From the NCBI GenBank assembly GCA_028817225.1, contig JAPPQC010000011.1, forward strand, positions 1 through 64,000: a stretch of DNA of 64,000 nt, in the 5' to 3' direction. The notes under the pieces were generated by a model. The model made no database searches. It was not told the origin of the DNA and saw only the letters and a program-made list of their open reading frames with translations. Shown piece by piece: positions 50,885-60,697 of this stretch; the stretch's first letter is position 1; the number at the start of each line of letters is the position of its first letter. This DNA comes from Gammaproteobacteria bacterium (GTDB lineage Bacteria; Pseudomonadota; Gammaproteobacteria; Poriferisulfidales; Oxydemutatoraceae). A program made the position numbers and the translations under genes.

Positions 50885-50924
50885 TCCATAGTCCTCCAAT
50901 GTAATTTGGGATTTTGTTTTTATG

Positions 50925-50942
50925 GGCTACCGGGCGGTAGCC
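50925..50942 (-). promoter_or_regulatory. Perfect palindrome in the xoxF leader
   Basis: GGCTACCGGGCGGTAGCC pairs as GGCTACC / GGTAGCC with a GGGC-type loop on RNA. It lies between a likely -10 region (AATATAC on the minus strand, about 50950) and the GGAGG. Can be an operator or a leader hairpin. The rest of 50885-51133 has the divergent promoters only. Confidence 0.5.
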
Positions 50943-51095
50943 GATGTGTATATTCTTACACAAATACTCAATAAGATATACAATATTTTCAATCGGATTG
51001 TTCGGCCATTCGCCGGAAATCATGTTTCCTTGATTTAACGGCAATTTTCGGGAAATCCGGCCTTCCGCAATCCCCCGCGGACTTGCGGCATGGGC

Positions 51096-51101
51096 TATAA
51101 T
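51096..51101 (+). promoter_or_regulatory. -10 element of the Bax-inhibitor-like gene
   Basis: GGGCTATAAT has a perfect TATAAT 33 bp before the ATG at 51134, with GGAGG between. Confidence 0.55.
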
Positions 51102-51133
51102 ACGGCCATTCCAGACACGATGGAGGAACCCTG

Positions 51134-51793
51134 ATGGAACAAACCATTTCACGCACGCAGACCCTGGTTCTGGCAACCAACCGGGTCATACGCAACACCT
51201 ACCTGCTGCTGACGCTGACACTGCTGACCAGCGCCGCCGCCGCCGGCGTCGCCATGGCCGTCGGCGCGCAGCCAATCAACTGGTTCATCATGATTGCGGT
51301 CTTTATCGGCATGCCGTTCGTGATCTACCGGTTTCGCGACAGCGTCTGGTCGCTGCCGCTGACTTTCCTGTTCACCGGCTTCATGGGCTATGTGCTGGGG
51401 CCGATACTGACGCTCTACCTCGGGCTGCCGAACGGGCCGCAGATTGTCCTGTCGGCGTTCGCGACGACGGCGGTGATGTTCACCGGCCTGTCGGCCTATG
51501 CGCTGGCGACGCAGCGCGACTTCAGTTTCATGCGCGGCTTCCTGTTCGTCGGACTGATTGTCGTGCTGCTGGCCATCGTCGCCAACCTGTTTCTGGCGAT
51601 CCCGGCGCTGTCGCTGACGATTTCGGCGGCGGCGGTCATCCTGATGTCGGGGCTGATTCTGTACGACACCAGCCGCATGCTGCACGGCGGCGAAACCAAT
51701 TATGTCGTGATGACGGTGTCGCTGTACGCCAACATCTATGTGCTGTTCACGCACCTGCTGAACCTGTTCACGGCGATGGCCGGCCACGAGTAG
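51134..51793 (+). CDS. Bax inhibitor-1/YccA-family membrane protein
   Basis: A 219-residue protein with seven hydrophobic segments of the BI-1/YccA type. VNRNTYLL-like NRVIRNTYLLL at the start and LILYDTSRMLHGGETNYV near the last helix are characteristic. E. coli YccA modulates FtsH; others leak calcium. No operon partner. A GC-rich hairpin (51803-51833) lies between it and the convergent yhdP. Confidence 0.9.
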   Translation: MEQTISRTQTLVLATNRVIRNTYLLLTLTLLTSAAAAGVAMAVGAQPINWFIMIAVFIGMPFVIYRFRDSVWSLPLTFLFTGFMGYVLGPILTLYLGLPNGPQIVLSAFATTAVMFTGLSAYALATQRDFSFMRGFLFVGLIVVLLAIVANLFLAIPALSLTISAAAVILMSGLILYDTSRMLHGGETNYVVMTVSLYANIYVLFTHLLNLFTAMAGHE

Positions 51794-51802
51794 GGTTGTT
51801 CG

Positions 51803-51833
51803 GCGCCGCCCCGCCGCCGGCGCGGGGCGGCGC
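51803..51833. terminator. Hairpin between the convergent BI-1 and yhdP genes
   Basis: The 12-bp stem GCGCCGCCCCGC / GCGGGGCGGCGC closes a 7-base loop. No T run follows, so termination efficiency is uncertain. Confidence 0.5.
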
Positions 51834-54800
51834 TCAGCCGCCGGACTTGAGGCGCGCCTTCGGCGCGCCGATGAATTTCACCTGCGGGTTTTCCCAACTG
51901 CCCTTCAGCGCATAGCGCAGCGTGACGACCTGGTCCACTCTCCGGCCCAGGCGCGCGGCCTTGTCCACCACAAAAACGATGGCGCCGGCGAGCGGGCCGG
52001 CGAAAAGCGCCGACATCAGCGGCAAGGTTGAACTCAGGTTCGGCACCACATCAATGCGCTGGTCGTAGTCGCGCGCGGCGATGCCGGTGCGCCCGCTGAT
52101 GGCCAGGTTGAGCGCGGGGCCGTCAATGATGAAGTTTTCGGTTGTCATGTCGCCGCCGCCGAAAACCAGGCGCCCGCTCATCGTGTCGAAGGCGAAACCC
52201 TTGTCGAACACATCCTTGAAGTCGAGCGTGAAGCGCTGCGCGATCTCCGAGATGTTCAGCAGCCCCAGCAGTTTGCCGACGCCGGGCTTGACCGTCTCGA
52301 CGGTGCCGTCTTGCGTGTCAATGACGACCTCCCCCTCGAGTTTGCCGAGGCTGAACCGCAACAGCGAATCGTTCCAGGCGACATCGCCGCGCACCGTGCC
52401 CTGCGCGCCCTTCAGGCTGGTGCGGAAACCCCACAACCGCAGCAGTTTGCCGTAGTCGCCGCTTTCCGCCTCCAGTTTCAGCGTGCTGCGCTGCCGCTCG
52501 CCGCCGCTCCAGCGCCCGCTGAGCCGCACTTCGCCGACCACCGCCCCGTCGGCGAGTTTGCTGAAAGACGCCCTGGAAATTTCAAGGCCCGATTCCGCCG
52601 GATTGGTCATCACGCGCAGGTCGTTGACGGCAATCTCGTCCAGCTGAAACTCGTCCGCCCGAATCGCCAGCGGCGGCAGGCCGGCGGGATCGGGCGCATC
52701 GCCGGCGCCGCTTTCGCCGCCTCCGATGCCCGCAAACATCGCGTCGCTGAGGCCGAAACGCTTGAAGTCAAGATAAACGCGCGGATTGTCGGCCTGCGCT
52801 TTCGGAAAGGTGACGCTGCCCTTGACCGAATCCGAATCAACGCGCAACTCCAGCCGCCCGTCGGGCAGACGCGCGGTTTTCAGCGCCAGTTCACCAAGCG
52901 CCTGCCCGCCGAAGGCGGCCTGCCTGATGACGACATCCACCGCGCCCGGCACGGGCGGCGCCTCACCGCCATCAAAGCGGTCGCCGTGGGCGCGCCACCA
53001 CGCCAGCCACTCGCCGAAGTCCAGTTGCCCGATGGCGCCGTGCACGACGGACGACGCGCCGGACGCGGCCTTGTGCGGGCCGGGGCCGAGCCGCAACTCG
53101 CTCCGCGCACCGCCAGGCGGCGGCAGCGCCCAATCGAAAACATCGCCGTAGATGACGCGGCGCGGCGCCGCGCCCAGCCCGGTCTCCAACACAAAAGTCG
53201 CGGCCTGTTCGCCGTCCCTGCCGAGCGGCGCCGGCAGATTAACGCGAATGCCGCGCAGGTCGGAAGTCAGTCTGACCTTGAAGCCGCCACCGGCAGCCGC
53301 CGCGGCGCCAAGGTTCGGCACCAGCACTTCGGCGCGCCACTGCGCCTCGCCGCCGACAAAATCTTTCAGCGCCGGCGGCGCGGCGGCGGCCATCAGGTCG
53401 GCAAAGTCCGGATACGGCGCCAGCGGCGCGCGCAGGTCAAGCGCCGTGCCTCCGGCGACGCGGCGGGCCGCAATCGTGACCGCGCGCCCCCTGAGTTCGG
53501 CGTTCATGTTGTCGGCGCTGCCGCCGGCGCGGTTGAACGCAAGACGCCCGCGCAGTTTGTCAAAGTCCAGGCCCAACACCGGAAAAGCGAGGCCGGAATC
53601 CTCAAAGTCAAGCGTGCCGGAAACCACGGTCTTGCGTTTGACCTTGCGGCTCAGCGGCACTTCCAGGTTCAGCCGCAGGCGGCTGTCGCCGCTTGCGGCG
53701 AGGTGGGCGGTGGTCAGGCCGTAGGCGTCGAACAGTTTCAGATGATGCAGATGCGACAAGACATCGGCGAGCGGCCCGCGCCCGTCGGCGGTGACGGACA
53801 ACAGCGGGCGGCGAACATCGGCGATGGTGACGACGGTGTCCTCGGAGCGGGTGTCGAGAACCCGCAGCCGCGAGATGTCCGCCCGCAGGGCGCCGTTCTC
53901 AAAAAGCAGATTCGCTTCCACGCCGCGCAGCGGCGGGTGGCCCCTGCGGTAATTCAGTTCGGCGTCGGCGATGGCGGCGGTGACACGCGCGCCGTCAAGA
54001 AACGAAAAGTCCGACGGCGCGCCGGCATAGAGAACCTGCGCCTGCGTCACGCGCCCCGCGACCGGCGCGCGGCGCAGCCACGCGTCGAGCGCCGCCGGCA
54101 ACCGCCCTTCGGGCAGCCAGTCGGCGATGCGGCCAAGCGGCAAGTCCGCGAGCGTCACCAGAAACGACAGATGCTCCGTCGCGCCGCGCGAAAATTGCAC
54201 GCCGCCGCTGAGCGGAAAGGCCGCCTCCGGCGACGGCGCGGCGCCGGGCTGCAACACGGCGTCCGTCAGCGCAACCTGCACGCCGGCGCCGTCGGCCCGC
54301 CCGCGCAATTCGCCCGAAACCCGCCCTTCCCAGCAGCGTTCGCCCGTCACCAGTTCACAGTTGCCGCCCATCTCGACGCCGTCCAGTTCCATCTGAAACT
54401 CCACATCTTGCGGCGCGCCGGCGTCGCGCAGATTGCCGACAAAACGCAGGCGCCGTCCGAGCGCGGGCGGCAAATCCGCCTCGACCAGCACGCGCAGGCC
54501 GCCGGCGGAACCTGCCGGGCGCTGCAAGACGATGCGCGCGTTGTCAAACCGGCGGGTCTTGCCGGCGGCGGTATCGCGCCAGTTGAGCGTCACATCCTCA
54601 ATCTGCAAATGCGGAAAGGCGAGCAGGAGCGCCGGCGAAAGTCCGGGAACGGCGGCGGACGAACCGCCGGCGGGCGGGCGCAGGCCGTCGGTGGCGATGT
54701 CGAGTTCAACGCCGGCGGCATACACGCCGGAAATTTCCGCGCGCATCCGCAGCAGCGAGCGCAGCGCGTCCAGTTCAACCGCCGCGCTTTGCACCGACAC

Positions 54801-55058
54801 CGGCCCCAGCACCAGCCCCGACGCCAGCACGCCGAGGTCGCCGCCGCGCAGCAGCGCGGTGAGGGAATCCACCCGCACCTCGACGCCGAGCGCCTCGCTT
54901 GCGGCAGCCGCGAATTCGTCGCGGTAATCACCCACCGAAGCCAGAAACCAGCGCGCCGCGAGCGTCAGCACGGCCAGCAGCGCCGCAACGGCGGCGAGCG
55001 CGACCAGCGCGAAATAAGCCGTCTTGCGCGGCGCCGAAATCAAATCGCGGTCTGCCAC
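51834..55058 (-). CDS. yhdP: YhdP-family AsmA-like envelope protein
   Basis: A 1,074-residue protein: one N-terminal helix (FALVALAAVAALLAVLTLAARWF), then a long beta-rich periplasmic region and an AsmA-like C-terminal part with VVIDTQDGTVETVKPGVGKLLGLLNI and GRTGIAARDYDQRIDVVPNLS. Such proteins bridge the periplasm and move phospholipids to the outer membrane. Length is somewhat below E. coli YhdP (about 1,260), mainly in the middle. GTG start with GAGGAATT, overlapping rsfS by 19 bp. Last of the rsfS-nadD-proA-holA group. Confidence 0.85.
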   Translation of the reverse strand: MADRDLISAPRKTAYFALVALAAVAALLAVLTLAARWFLASVGDYRDEFAAAASEALGVEVRVDSLTALLRGGDLGVLASGLVLGPVSVQSAAVELDALRSLLRMRAEISGVYAAGVELDIATDGLRPPAGGSSAAVPGLSPALLLAFPHLQIEDVTLNWRDTAAGKTRRFDNARIVLQRPAGSAGGLRVLVEADLPPALGRRLRFVGNLRDAGAPQDVEFQMELDGVEMGGNCELVTGERCWEGRVSGELRGRADGAGVQVALTDAVLQPGAAPSPEAAFPLSGGVQFSRGATEHLSFLVTLADLPLGRIADWLPEGRLPAALDAWLRRAPVAGRVTQAQVLYAGAPSDFSFLDGARVTAAIADAELNYRRGHPPLRGVEANLLFENGALRADISRLRVLDTRSEDTVVTIADVRRPLLSVTADGRGPLADVLSHLHHLKLFDAYGLTTAHLAASGDSRLRLNLEVPLSRKVKRKTVVSGTLDFEDSGLAFPVLGLDFDKLRGRLAFNRAGGSADNMNAELRGRAVTIAARRVAGGTALDLRAPLAPYPDFADLMAAAAPPALKDFVGGEAQWRAEVLVPNLGAAAAAGGGFKVRLTSDLRGIRVNLPAPLGRDGEQAATFVLETGLGAAPRRVIYGDVFDWALPPPGGARSELRLGPGPHKAASGASSVVHGAIGQLDFGEWLAWWRAHGDRFDGGEAPPVPGAVDVVIRQAAFGGQALGELALKTARLPDGRLELRVDSDSVKGSVTFPKAQADNPRVYLDFKRFGLSDAMFAGIGGGESGAGDAPDPAGLPPLAIRADEFQLDEIAVNDLRVMTNPAESGLEISRASFSKLADGAVVGEVRLSGRWSGGERQRSTLKLEAESGDYGKLLRLWGFRTSLKGAQGTVRGDVAWNDSLLRFSLGKLEGEVVIDTQDGTVETVKPGVGKLLGLLNISEIAQRFTLDFKDVFDKGFAFDTMSGRLVFGGGDMTTENFIIDGPALNLAISGRTGIAARDYDQRIDVVPNLSSTLPLMSALFAGPLAGAIVFVVDKAARLGRRVDQVVTLRYALKGSWENPQVKFIGAPKARLKSGG

Positions 55059-55384
55059 AATTCCTCAAGGTCGTAAAACCGGCGCGCGGCGGCCTGCATC
55101 ACATGAACGACGACATCGCCGAGATCAATCAGTATCCAGTCGGCGGTGTCGCGGCCCTCGACGCCCAGCGCCCGGACGCCGTTCTCGCGCGCCGTCTCGA
55201 TGATGCGGTCGGAAACGGCCTGCGCGTGGCGGTTCGAGGTGCCGGTGGCGATGATGAAGCGGTCGGTGATGGTGGTCTTGCCGCGCACATCCAGGTCCGC
55301 CACATCGTGCGCCTTCATGTCGCCGAGGCAGTCGAGCACCAGGCGGCGCAGGCGCTCAGAAGTCACGGTGTTCGTTCCAGCCAT
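55040..55384 (-). CDS. rsfS: Ribosomal silencing factor RsfS
   Basis: A 114-residue protein of the Iojap/RsfS family. DVRGKTTITDRFIIATGTSNRHAQ and the DWILIDLGDVVVHVM block are characteristic. It binds ribosomal protein L14 and blocks subunit joining in starvation. It overlaps nadD by 29 bp; a GTG at 55369 is an alternative start. Confidence 0.93.
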   Translation of the reverse strand: MAGTNTVTSERLRRLVLDCLGDMKAHDVADLDVRGKTTITDRFIIATGTSNRHAQAVSDRIIETARENGVRALGVEGRDTADWILIDLGDVVVHVMQAAARRFYDLEELWQTAI

Positions 55385-55985
55385 AAAGACGGTGGCGGCG
55401 AATGTAGTTCCAGACGGCGCCCGGCAGCAGGTAGCGCGGCTGCTCACGCCGCCGGATCATCGCGCGGATGGCGCCGGACGAGGCGGCAACCGGCCGGTTG
55501 CGCACCAGATACGCGCAACCGGCGGGGCTGGCCGCGAGCGCCGCCAAATCTTCGGCGCGCCGCCACGGCGGCGGCAACAAACAGGCGCCGCAGTCCGGGC
55601 GCGCCAGCACAATCAGGTGGGCGAGCGACGCCAGGCGCGCGGCGCACCGCCAACCGGGCATGTTCGCCGCCGTGTCCTGACCGGCGACGAAGGCCAGCGG
55701 CTGCTCGTCGCCGGCCTCGGCGCGCAGTTGCCCGAGCGTGTCAACGGTGTACGACACGCCGTCGCGCTCCAGTTCGCGCCCGTCCACGACAAGGCCGGCG
55801 CCGGCGACCAGTTCCAGCATCCGCAGCCGGTGGCGCGCACCGGCGCCGGCCTCGCCCTTGTCCGGATGGACGCGGCACGGCATCAGCCGCACCTGCGAGA
55901 TTTGCGGGCGCGACAGCAGTTCAAGGGCGGGCTTGATGTGGCCGAAGTGGACCGGGTCGAAGACGCCTCCCATGACCGCGATCAC
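55356..55985 (-). CDS. nadD: Nicotinate-nucleotide adenylyltransferase NadD
   Basis: A 209-residue nucleotidyltransferase. GGVFDPVHFGH carries the HxGH site, and SSGAIRAMIRR corresponds to the C-terminal ISSTxIR motif. Forms NaAD in NAD synthesis. GTG start at 55985 (GGGGAA upstream); the internal ATG at 55973 is possible. The order nadD-rsfS is widespread. Confidence 0.93.
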   Translation of the reverse strand: MIAVMGGVFDPVHFGHIKPALELLSRPQISQVRLMPCRVHPDKGEAGAGARHRLRMLELVAGAGLVVDGRELERDGVSYTVDTLGQLRAEAGDEQPLAFVAGQDTAANMPGWRCAARLASLAHLIVLARPDCGACLLPPPWRRAEDLAALAASPAGCAYLVRNRPVAASSGAIRAMIRRREQPRYLLPGAVWNYIRRHRLYGWNEHRDF

Positions 55986-56008
55986 CGGCAGTTCCCCGGC
56001 AACTCCGA

Positions 56009-57292
56009 CTACTCGCGGACCTGGCCGCCGCCGAAGACGACGAACTTCTGCGTCGTCAGCCCTTCCAGGCCGACCGGGCCGCGCACATGCAGCACATCGG
56101 TGCTGATGCCGATTTCGGCGCCGAGGCCGTATTCATGGCCGTCGGAAAAACGGGTCGAGGCGTTGATGATGACCGAACTTGAATCCACCTCGCGCAGAAA
56201 ACGCATCGCGCGCGCGTGGTCGCGGGTGACGATGGCGTCGGTGTGCTTCGAACCCCAGGCGCCGATGTGCGCGATCGCCTCGTCCATGCCGGCCACCGTC
56301 TTCACCGACAGAATCGGCGCCAGGTATTCCTCGCGCCAGTCGCCGTCGGCGGCGGCGGCGATGTCCGGCAGCACGCGGCGCGTCTTGTCGCAGCCCCTCA
56401 ACTCGACCTTGCGCTTTTGCATGCGCGCGGCGAAACGCGGCAGAAATTCGGCGGCGACGCTTTCGGCGACCAGCAGCGTCTCCATCGCGTTGCAGACACC
56501 GAAGCGCTGCGCCTTGGCGTTCTCGGCGATGTCCAGCGCCATGCCGATGTCGGCACCGTCGTCCACATAGACATGGCAGATGCCGTCCAGGTGCTTGATG
56601 ACCGGAATCTTCGACTCGGCGGCGACGCGCTCAATCAGCCCCTTGCCGCCGCGCGGGATGATGACATCAATGCAGTCGTCCAGCGCCAGCATCGCGCTGA
56701 CGGACTCGCGCCCCGGCGTCTTGACGACCTGCACGCAGGCCGCCGGCAGGCCGGCCTCGCCGAGGCCGCGCTCGATGCACGCGGCGATGGCGCGGTTGGA
56801 GTGAATCGCCTCCGAGCCGCCGCGCAAAATCGAGGCGTTGCCGGATTTCAGGCACAGCGCCGCGGCGTCCGCCGTCACATTGGGGCGCGCCTCGTAGATG
56901 ATGCCGACAACGCCCAGCGGCGTGCGCATGCGCCCGACGCGGATGCCCGAAGGGCGCGCCTGCACACCGCTGATCTCGCCGACCGGATCCGGCAAATCGG
57001 CGATCTCGCGCACGCCGGCAATCATCGCGTCCATGCGCGCGGCGGTCAGTTCCAGCCGGTCGAGCATGGCGCCGCCGGTGCCGCGCGCGCGCGCGGCTTC
57101 CAGGTCGGCGGCGTTTTCTTTCAGCAACTGTTCGCGCGACCGGTCCAGTTGCCGCGCAATCGCGTGCAGCGCGCCGTTCTTGACCGGGGTTTCGGCGGCG
57201 CCGATGACCGCGGCGCAGGTTCTCGCCGCCGCGCCGATTTGTTTCAGGCCGGCGCGGACATCGGCGCCGGAATTGTGCGTTGAATCGTTCAT
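56009..57292 (-). CDS. proA: Gamma-glutamyl phosphate reductase ProA
   Basis: A 427-residue ALDH-fold enzyme making glutamate semialdehyde for proline. [35 protein letters not shown], and the catalytic Cys in [11 protein letters not shown] are present. ATG 2 bp after the holA stop. Confidence 0.97.
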   Translation of the reverse strand: MNDSTHNSGADVRAGLKQIGAAARTCAAVIGAAETPVKNGALHAIARQLDRSREQLLKENAADLEAARARGTGGAMLDRLELTAARMDAMIAGVREIADLPDPVGEISGVQARPSGIRVGRMRTPLGVVGIIYEARPNVTADAAALCLKSGNASILRGGSEAIHSNRAIAACIERGLGEAGLPAACVQVVKTPGRESVSAMLALDDCIDVIIPRGGKGLIERVAAESKIPVIKHLDGICHVYVDDGADIGMALDIAENAKAQRFGVCNAMETLLVAESVAAEFLPRFAARMQKRKVELRGCDKTRRVLPDIAAAADGDWREEYLAPILSVKTVAGMDEAIAHIGAWGSKHTDAIVTRDHARAMRFLREVDSSSVIINASTRFSDGHEYGLGAEIGISTDVLHVRGPVGLEGLTTQKFVVFGGGQVRE

Positions 57293-57294
57293 CG

Positions 57295-58311
57295 TCAGGC
57301 GGCGGGCGCCCGGCGCAATGCGCCGGCGCCGGACGCGCGCAGCACCAGTCTCAGCAGTTCATGCCAGGCGTCGTCGGCGCCGTGGCCCTTGACGGCCCTG
57401 TCGGCCTCGTGGCAGGCGTAGAGCAGCCCCCACCAGCGGTGACGCAGGCCGCGCGCCAGCGCCTTGCGGTACACCGGCTGCTTGGCCTTCCACACCCCCC
57501 GCAGCACCGACTCCCGGCTGTCGCCGGCGGCCAGGCGCTGCTCCATCGAGACCAGGCGGCGCACCTGGTCGGCCAGCGCCCACAGCACCAGCGCCTCGGG
57601 CGCGCCCTCGCCGCGCAGCCCCTCCAGCACCTGCACCGCCCGGCGCCCGTCGCCGCCGACCGCCGCGTCGGCCAGGTCATAGACGCTGTAATGGGCGCTG
57701 TCGCCGACGATCTTGCCGGCCTCTTCCAGTTCCAGCGTCTTGTCGCCGCACAGCAACTTCAGTTTCTCGACCTCCTGCGCCGCGGCCAGCAGGTTGCCCT
57801 CGGCGCGTTCGGCGATCAGTTCGACGACGCCCTCGCCCGCGGCCACGCCGAGGCGCGACATGCGCTCGTGCAGCCAGGCTTTCAGTTCGCCCGGATTCTT
57901 GCCGTACACCTGCACCCAGACGCCGCGTTCGGTCGCGCGCCGCACCCACGCCGCGCGCCCGTCCACCTTGCGCGCCTGCACCAGAAACAGCACCTGCTCC
58001 GGCGGCGACTCCAGCACCTCCCTGAAGAACTCGGCGCCGCGCGCCGGCAGTTTGTCGCCGGGCAGCCGGATGTCAATGAAACGCCGCTCGGCGAACAGCG
58101 ACAGGTTGCCGGCGGCGACATCAAGGCGGCTCCAGTCGAAGTCCGGCTCGATAAAGAAAAACTCGCGGTGGCCGTAGCCTTCCGCCGCGGCTTTGGCGCG
58201 GATTTTGTCGGCGGCCTCCATCTGCTGCAAAGGCTCCTCGCCCGACACCAGGTAAAACGGCGCGAGGCCCTTGCCGAGCAGCCCCGGCAGTTGGTTAAAA
58301 TAGGCTTTCAT
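57295..58311 (-). CDS. holA: DNA polymerase III delta subunit HolA
   Basis: A 338-residue clamp-loader subunit that opens the sliding clamp. [21 protein letters not shown] and [10 protein letters not shown]-type [14 protein letters not shown], with the helical C-terminal domain ([21 protein letters not shown]), match the family. Usual length. lptE/leuS, often upstream, are absent; a divergent dehydrogenase gene is there instead. Confidence 0.93.
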   Translation of the reverse strand: MKAYFNQLPGLLGKGLAPFYLVSGEEPLQQMEAADKIRAKAAAEGYGHREFFFIEPDFDWSRLDVAAGNLSLFAERRFIDIRLPGDKLPARGAEFFREVLESPPEQVLFLVQARKVDGRAAWVRRATERGVWVQVYGKNPGELKAWLHERMSRLGVAAGEGVVELIAERAEGNLLAAAQEVEKLKLLCGDKTLELEEAGKIVGDSAHYSVYDLADAAVGGDGRRAVQVLEGLRGEGAPEALVLWALADQVRRLVSMEQRLAAGDSRESVLRGVWKAKQPVYRKALARGLRHRWWGLLYACHEADRAVKGHGADDAWHELLRLVLRASGAGALRRAPAA

Positions 58312-58338
58312 CCCCCTATCATATCGGAATCACTGCCA

Positions 58339-59214
58339 ATGGAAAAAATCGCATTTATCGGGCTTGGCATCATGGGCCGGCCAATGGCCGCCAACCTGCT
58401 TGCCGCCGGGCATACGCTGTTCGTCCACGCGCGCCGCGCCGACGCGATGGCGCCGCTGACCAAACAGGGCGCCGTCGCCTGCCGCAGCCCCGCCGACGCC
58501 GCGCGCCGGGCCTGCGTCTGCATCACGATGGTGTCCGACACGCCCGATGTCGAGGAAGTGCTGCTCGGCGGCGACGGCGTCATCCACGGCGCCGCACCCG
58601 GCAGTCTGGCGGTGGACATGAGCACGATTTCGCCGGAGGCGACGCGCGACATCGCCGCGCGCCTCGCCGACAAGGAAATCACGCTGCTCGACGCGCCGGT
58701 GTCGGGCGGCGAGGCCGGCGCCGTCGAGGGCGCGCTCTCGATCATGGCCGGCGGCCCGAAGCCGGCGTTTGAGCGCGCGCTGCCGCTGCTGCGGGTCATG
58801 GGCCGGCACATCGTGCACATCGGCGGCAGCGGCGCCGGCCAGGTCGCGAAGGCGTGCAACCAGATTCTCGTCGCGCAGACGATACTCGCGTGCGCCGAGG
58901 CGCTGGAATTCGCCGACGCCGCCGGCGTGGACGCCGCGCGCGTGCGCGAGGCCCTGCTCGGCGGCTTCGCCAACAGCAGGATACTGGAAGTCCACGGGCG
59001 GCGGATGCTGGAAGAGGATTACCGCCCCGGTTTCAAGGCGGGGCTGCACCGGAAAGACCTTCGCATCGCGTCCGCGTCGGCGGCGGCGATGGGCATTCGC
59101 CTCGACGGCCTCGCGCTGGCCGCGCAGCGCATGCGCGAACTGGTGGACGCGGGCGGCGCCGACCTCGACTCGGCGGCGCTCGCCAGGGTTGTGCGCGAGA
59201 ATCTTCGCCGGTGA
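58339..59214 (+). CDS. 3-hydroxyisobutyrate / tartronate-semialdehyde reductase family dehydrogenase
   Basis: A 291-residue beta-hydroxyacid dehydrogenase. The Rossmann motif GLGIMGRPMAANLL, substrate motif DAPVSGGEAGAVEGALSIMAGG, and catalytic lysine in GQVAKACNQ are present. The closest types are 2-hydroxy-3-oxopropionate reductase (GarR/GlxR) and 3-hydroxyisobutyrate dehydrogenase; sequence alone does not decide. ATG is 27 bp from the divergent holA start. Confidence 0.85.
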   Translation: MEKIAFIGLGIMGRPMAANLLAAGHTLFVHARRADAMAPLTKQGAVACRSPADAARRACVCITMVSDTPDVEEVLLGGDGVIHGAAPGSLAVDMSTISPEATRDIAARLADKEITLLDAPVSGGEAGAVEGALSIMAGGPKPAFERALPLLRVMGRHIVHIGGSGAGQVAKACNQILVAQTILACAEALEFADAAGVDAARVREALLGGFANSRILEVHGRRMLEEDYRPGFKAGLHRKDLRIASASAAAMGIRLDGLALAAQRMRELVDAGGADLDSAALARVVRENLRR

Positions 59215-59224
59215 GCGGCGGCGG

Positions 59225-59494
59225 TTACCGCCGCATCAATGTGCAATTGAAGGCCATCGGGCGGTCGTTGCGGTCGTCCGCGCCGAGGCGTTCCATTGCG
59301 GCGTCGGCGCATTCACCGCGCGTTTCAAACGGGCCGAACATCTCGGTGGCTCCGCCGCCCGCGCTGTAGAGCGAGGCTTCCCACGGGCCGTCGGCACCCT
59401 GGCCGGCGTGCTGGCGCGCGCCGTCCTCGGTGACACAGCCGGATAAAGACGCCGACGCGACGAGCGCGACGGCCATTGCCGTGCGTATTTTCAT
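59225..59494 (-). CDS. Small putative lipoprotein
   Basis: An 89-residue protein with lipobox LSGC (lipid Cys at residue 20) after AMAVALVASAS. The mature part has WEASLYSAGGGATEMFGPFETR and two further cysteines. No family recognised. Convergent with the dehydrogenase; a GCGGCGGT/ACCGCCGC palindrome sits between the stops. Confidence 0.65.
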   Translation of the reverse strand: MKIRTAMAVALVASASLSGCVTEDGARQHAGQGADGPWEASLYSAGGGATEMFGPFETRGECADAAMERLGADDRNDRPMAFNCTLMRR

Positions 59495-59533
59495 TGTCTC
59501 CAGGGTTTTGGGTTCATCGGAAATGCAAAGTTA

Positions 59534-60256
59534 TCAGTTTTTGGGCCAAATACAACCCTTGCGCGATTCGCGCTCCAGTCTGTCGAGAAACTTCCCGTGC
59601 CGCGCGGTCTCGCCGGGGCTGGCCGGAATGACCGGCAGGCCGCCGGCCTGCGCGCCGCCGAGACCGGCCAGTTGCGGCAGGTTTTCGTCCCCGGAGGCGC
59701 CGTGCGCCTGGATAAACATCGCCGTCTGCCCGCCGGTCATCGCCAGATAGATTCTGGCGAGCAGGTCGGCGTCCACCAGCGCGCCGTGGTGCTCGTCCCT
59801 CGACGAGCGGTCAATCGAGAAACGGTCGCTCAGCGCGTCAATGCTGTTTTGCAGGCCCGGAAACTCGTTGCGCGCCAGCGCCAGCGAGTCGCACACCTTG
59901 CAGTTGGTCTGCTCGACAAAGCCTGGCAGGCCGAGCCGCTCCATTTCGGCGTCCAGAAAGGCGAGGTCGAATTCGGCGTTGTGGATAATCACCTCGGCGC
60001 CGCGCACAAACTCGCAAAGGTGCTCGCGGATTTCCCCGAAGCGCGGCTTGTCGGCCAGAAACGCATCGCTCAGCCCGTGCACCTCCAGCGCGCGCGGGTC
60101 GCTCTTGCGCCCGGGATTGACATAGCGGTGGAATTGCTCGCCGGTCAGCGTGCGCCCGACCAGTTCAAGGCAGGCGATTTCAACGATGCGGTGGCCGGCG
60201 CCCGGCTCCAGCCCCGTGGTTTCGGTGTCGAGAACGATTTGGCGCGCGTTGTCCAC
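59534..60256 (-). CDS. dnaQ: DNA polymerase III epsilon subunit DnaQ (proofreading exonuclease)
   Basis: A 240-residue 3'-5' exonuclease. ExoI LDTETTGLEP, ExoII HNAEFDLAFLDAE and ExoIII HHGALVDADLLARIYL supply the DEDDh residues. GTG start directly after the rnhA stop. C-terminal segment GQTAMF is followed by a clamp/alpha-binding tail. Confidence 0.97.
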   Translation of the reverse strand: MDNARQIVLDTETTGLEPGAGHRIVEIACLELVGRTLTGEQFHRYVNPGRKSDPRALEVHGLSDAFLADKPRFGEIREHLCEFVRGAEVIIHNAEFDLAFLDAEMERLGLPGFVEQTNCKVCDSLALARNEFPGLQNSIDALSDRFSIDRSSRDEHHGALVDADLLARIYLAMTGGQTAMFIQAHGASGDENLPQLAGLGGAQAGGLPVIPASPGETARHGKFLDRLERESRKGCIWPKN

Positions 60257-60697
60257 TCATGCCCCCCCGGGAATATTCCGCTTCGCCAACTGATCCACGC
60301 GCTCGTTCTGCGGGTGCCCGCTGTGGCCGCGCACCCAGCGCCAGTCAATGTCGAAACGCTGCGTCAGCCGGTCGAGTTCCTGCCACAAATCCATGTTCTT
60401 GACGGGCTTTTTGTCGGAGGTCTTCCAGCCGTTTTTCTTCCAGCGCGCAAGCCACTGCTCAACGCCGTTTTTCACATACTGCGAATCGGTGACGACGCGC
60501 AGCGGGCAGCGCCGCCGCACCGCCGACAGCGCGCCGATGGCGGCCTGCAACTCCATCCGGTTGTTGGTCGTGTCCATCTCGCCGCCGCTGACCACCTTCT
60601 CGCGCCCCTGGTAAATCAGGATTGCGGCCCAGCCTCCCGGCCCCGGATTGCGCGAGCAGGCGCCGTCAATGTAGATGTCAAGGCGCGCCTCGGGCAT
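60257..60697 (-). CDS. rnhA: Ribonuclease HI
   Basis: A 146-residue RNase H that cuts RNA in RNA/DNA hybrids. Catalytic acids are in [41 protein letters not shown] and [24 protein letters not shown] precedes the ATG at 60697. It overlaps the methyltransferase gene by 20 bp. Confidence 0.97.
   Translation of the reverse strand: MPEARLDIYIDGACSRNPGPGGWAAILIYQGREKVVSGGEMDTTNNRMELQAAIGALSAVRRRCPLRVVTDSQYVKNGVEQWLARWKKNGWKTSDKKPVKNMDLWQELDRLTQRFDIDWRWVRGHSGHPQNERVDQLAKRNIPGGA

Noticed and set aside
57280-58338. Long upstream extension of the hydroxyacid dehydrogenase frame
   Set aside because: It is antisense to holA; the dehydrogenase fold begins exactly at the ATG at 58339.
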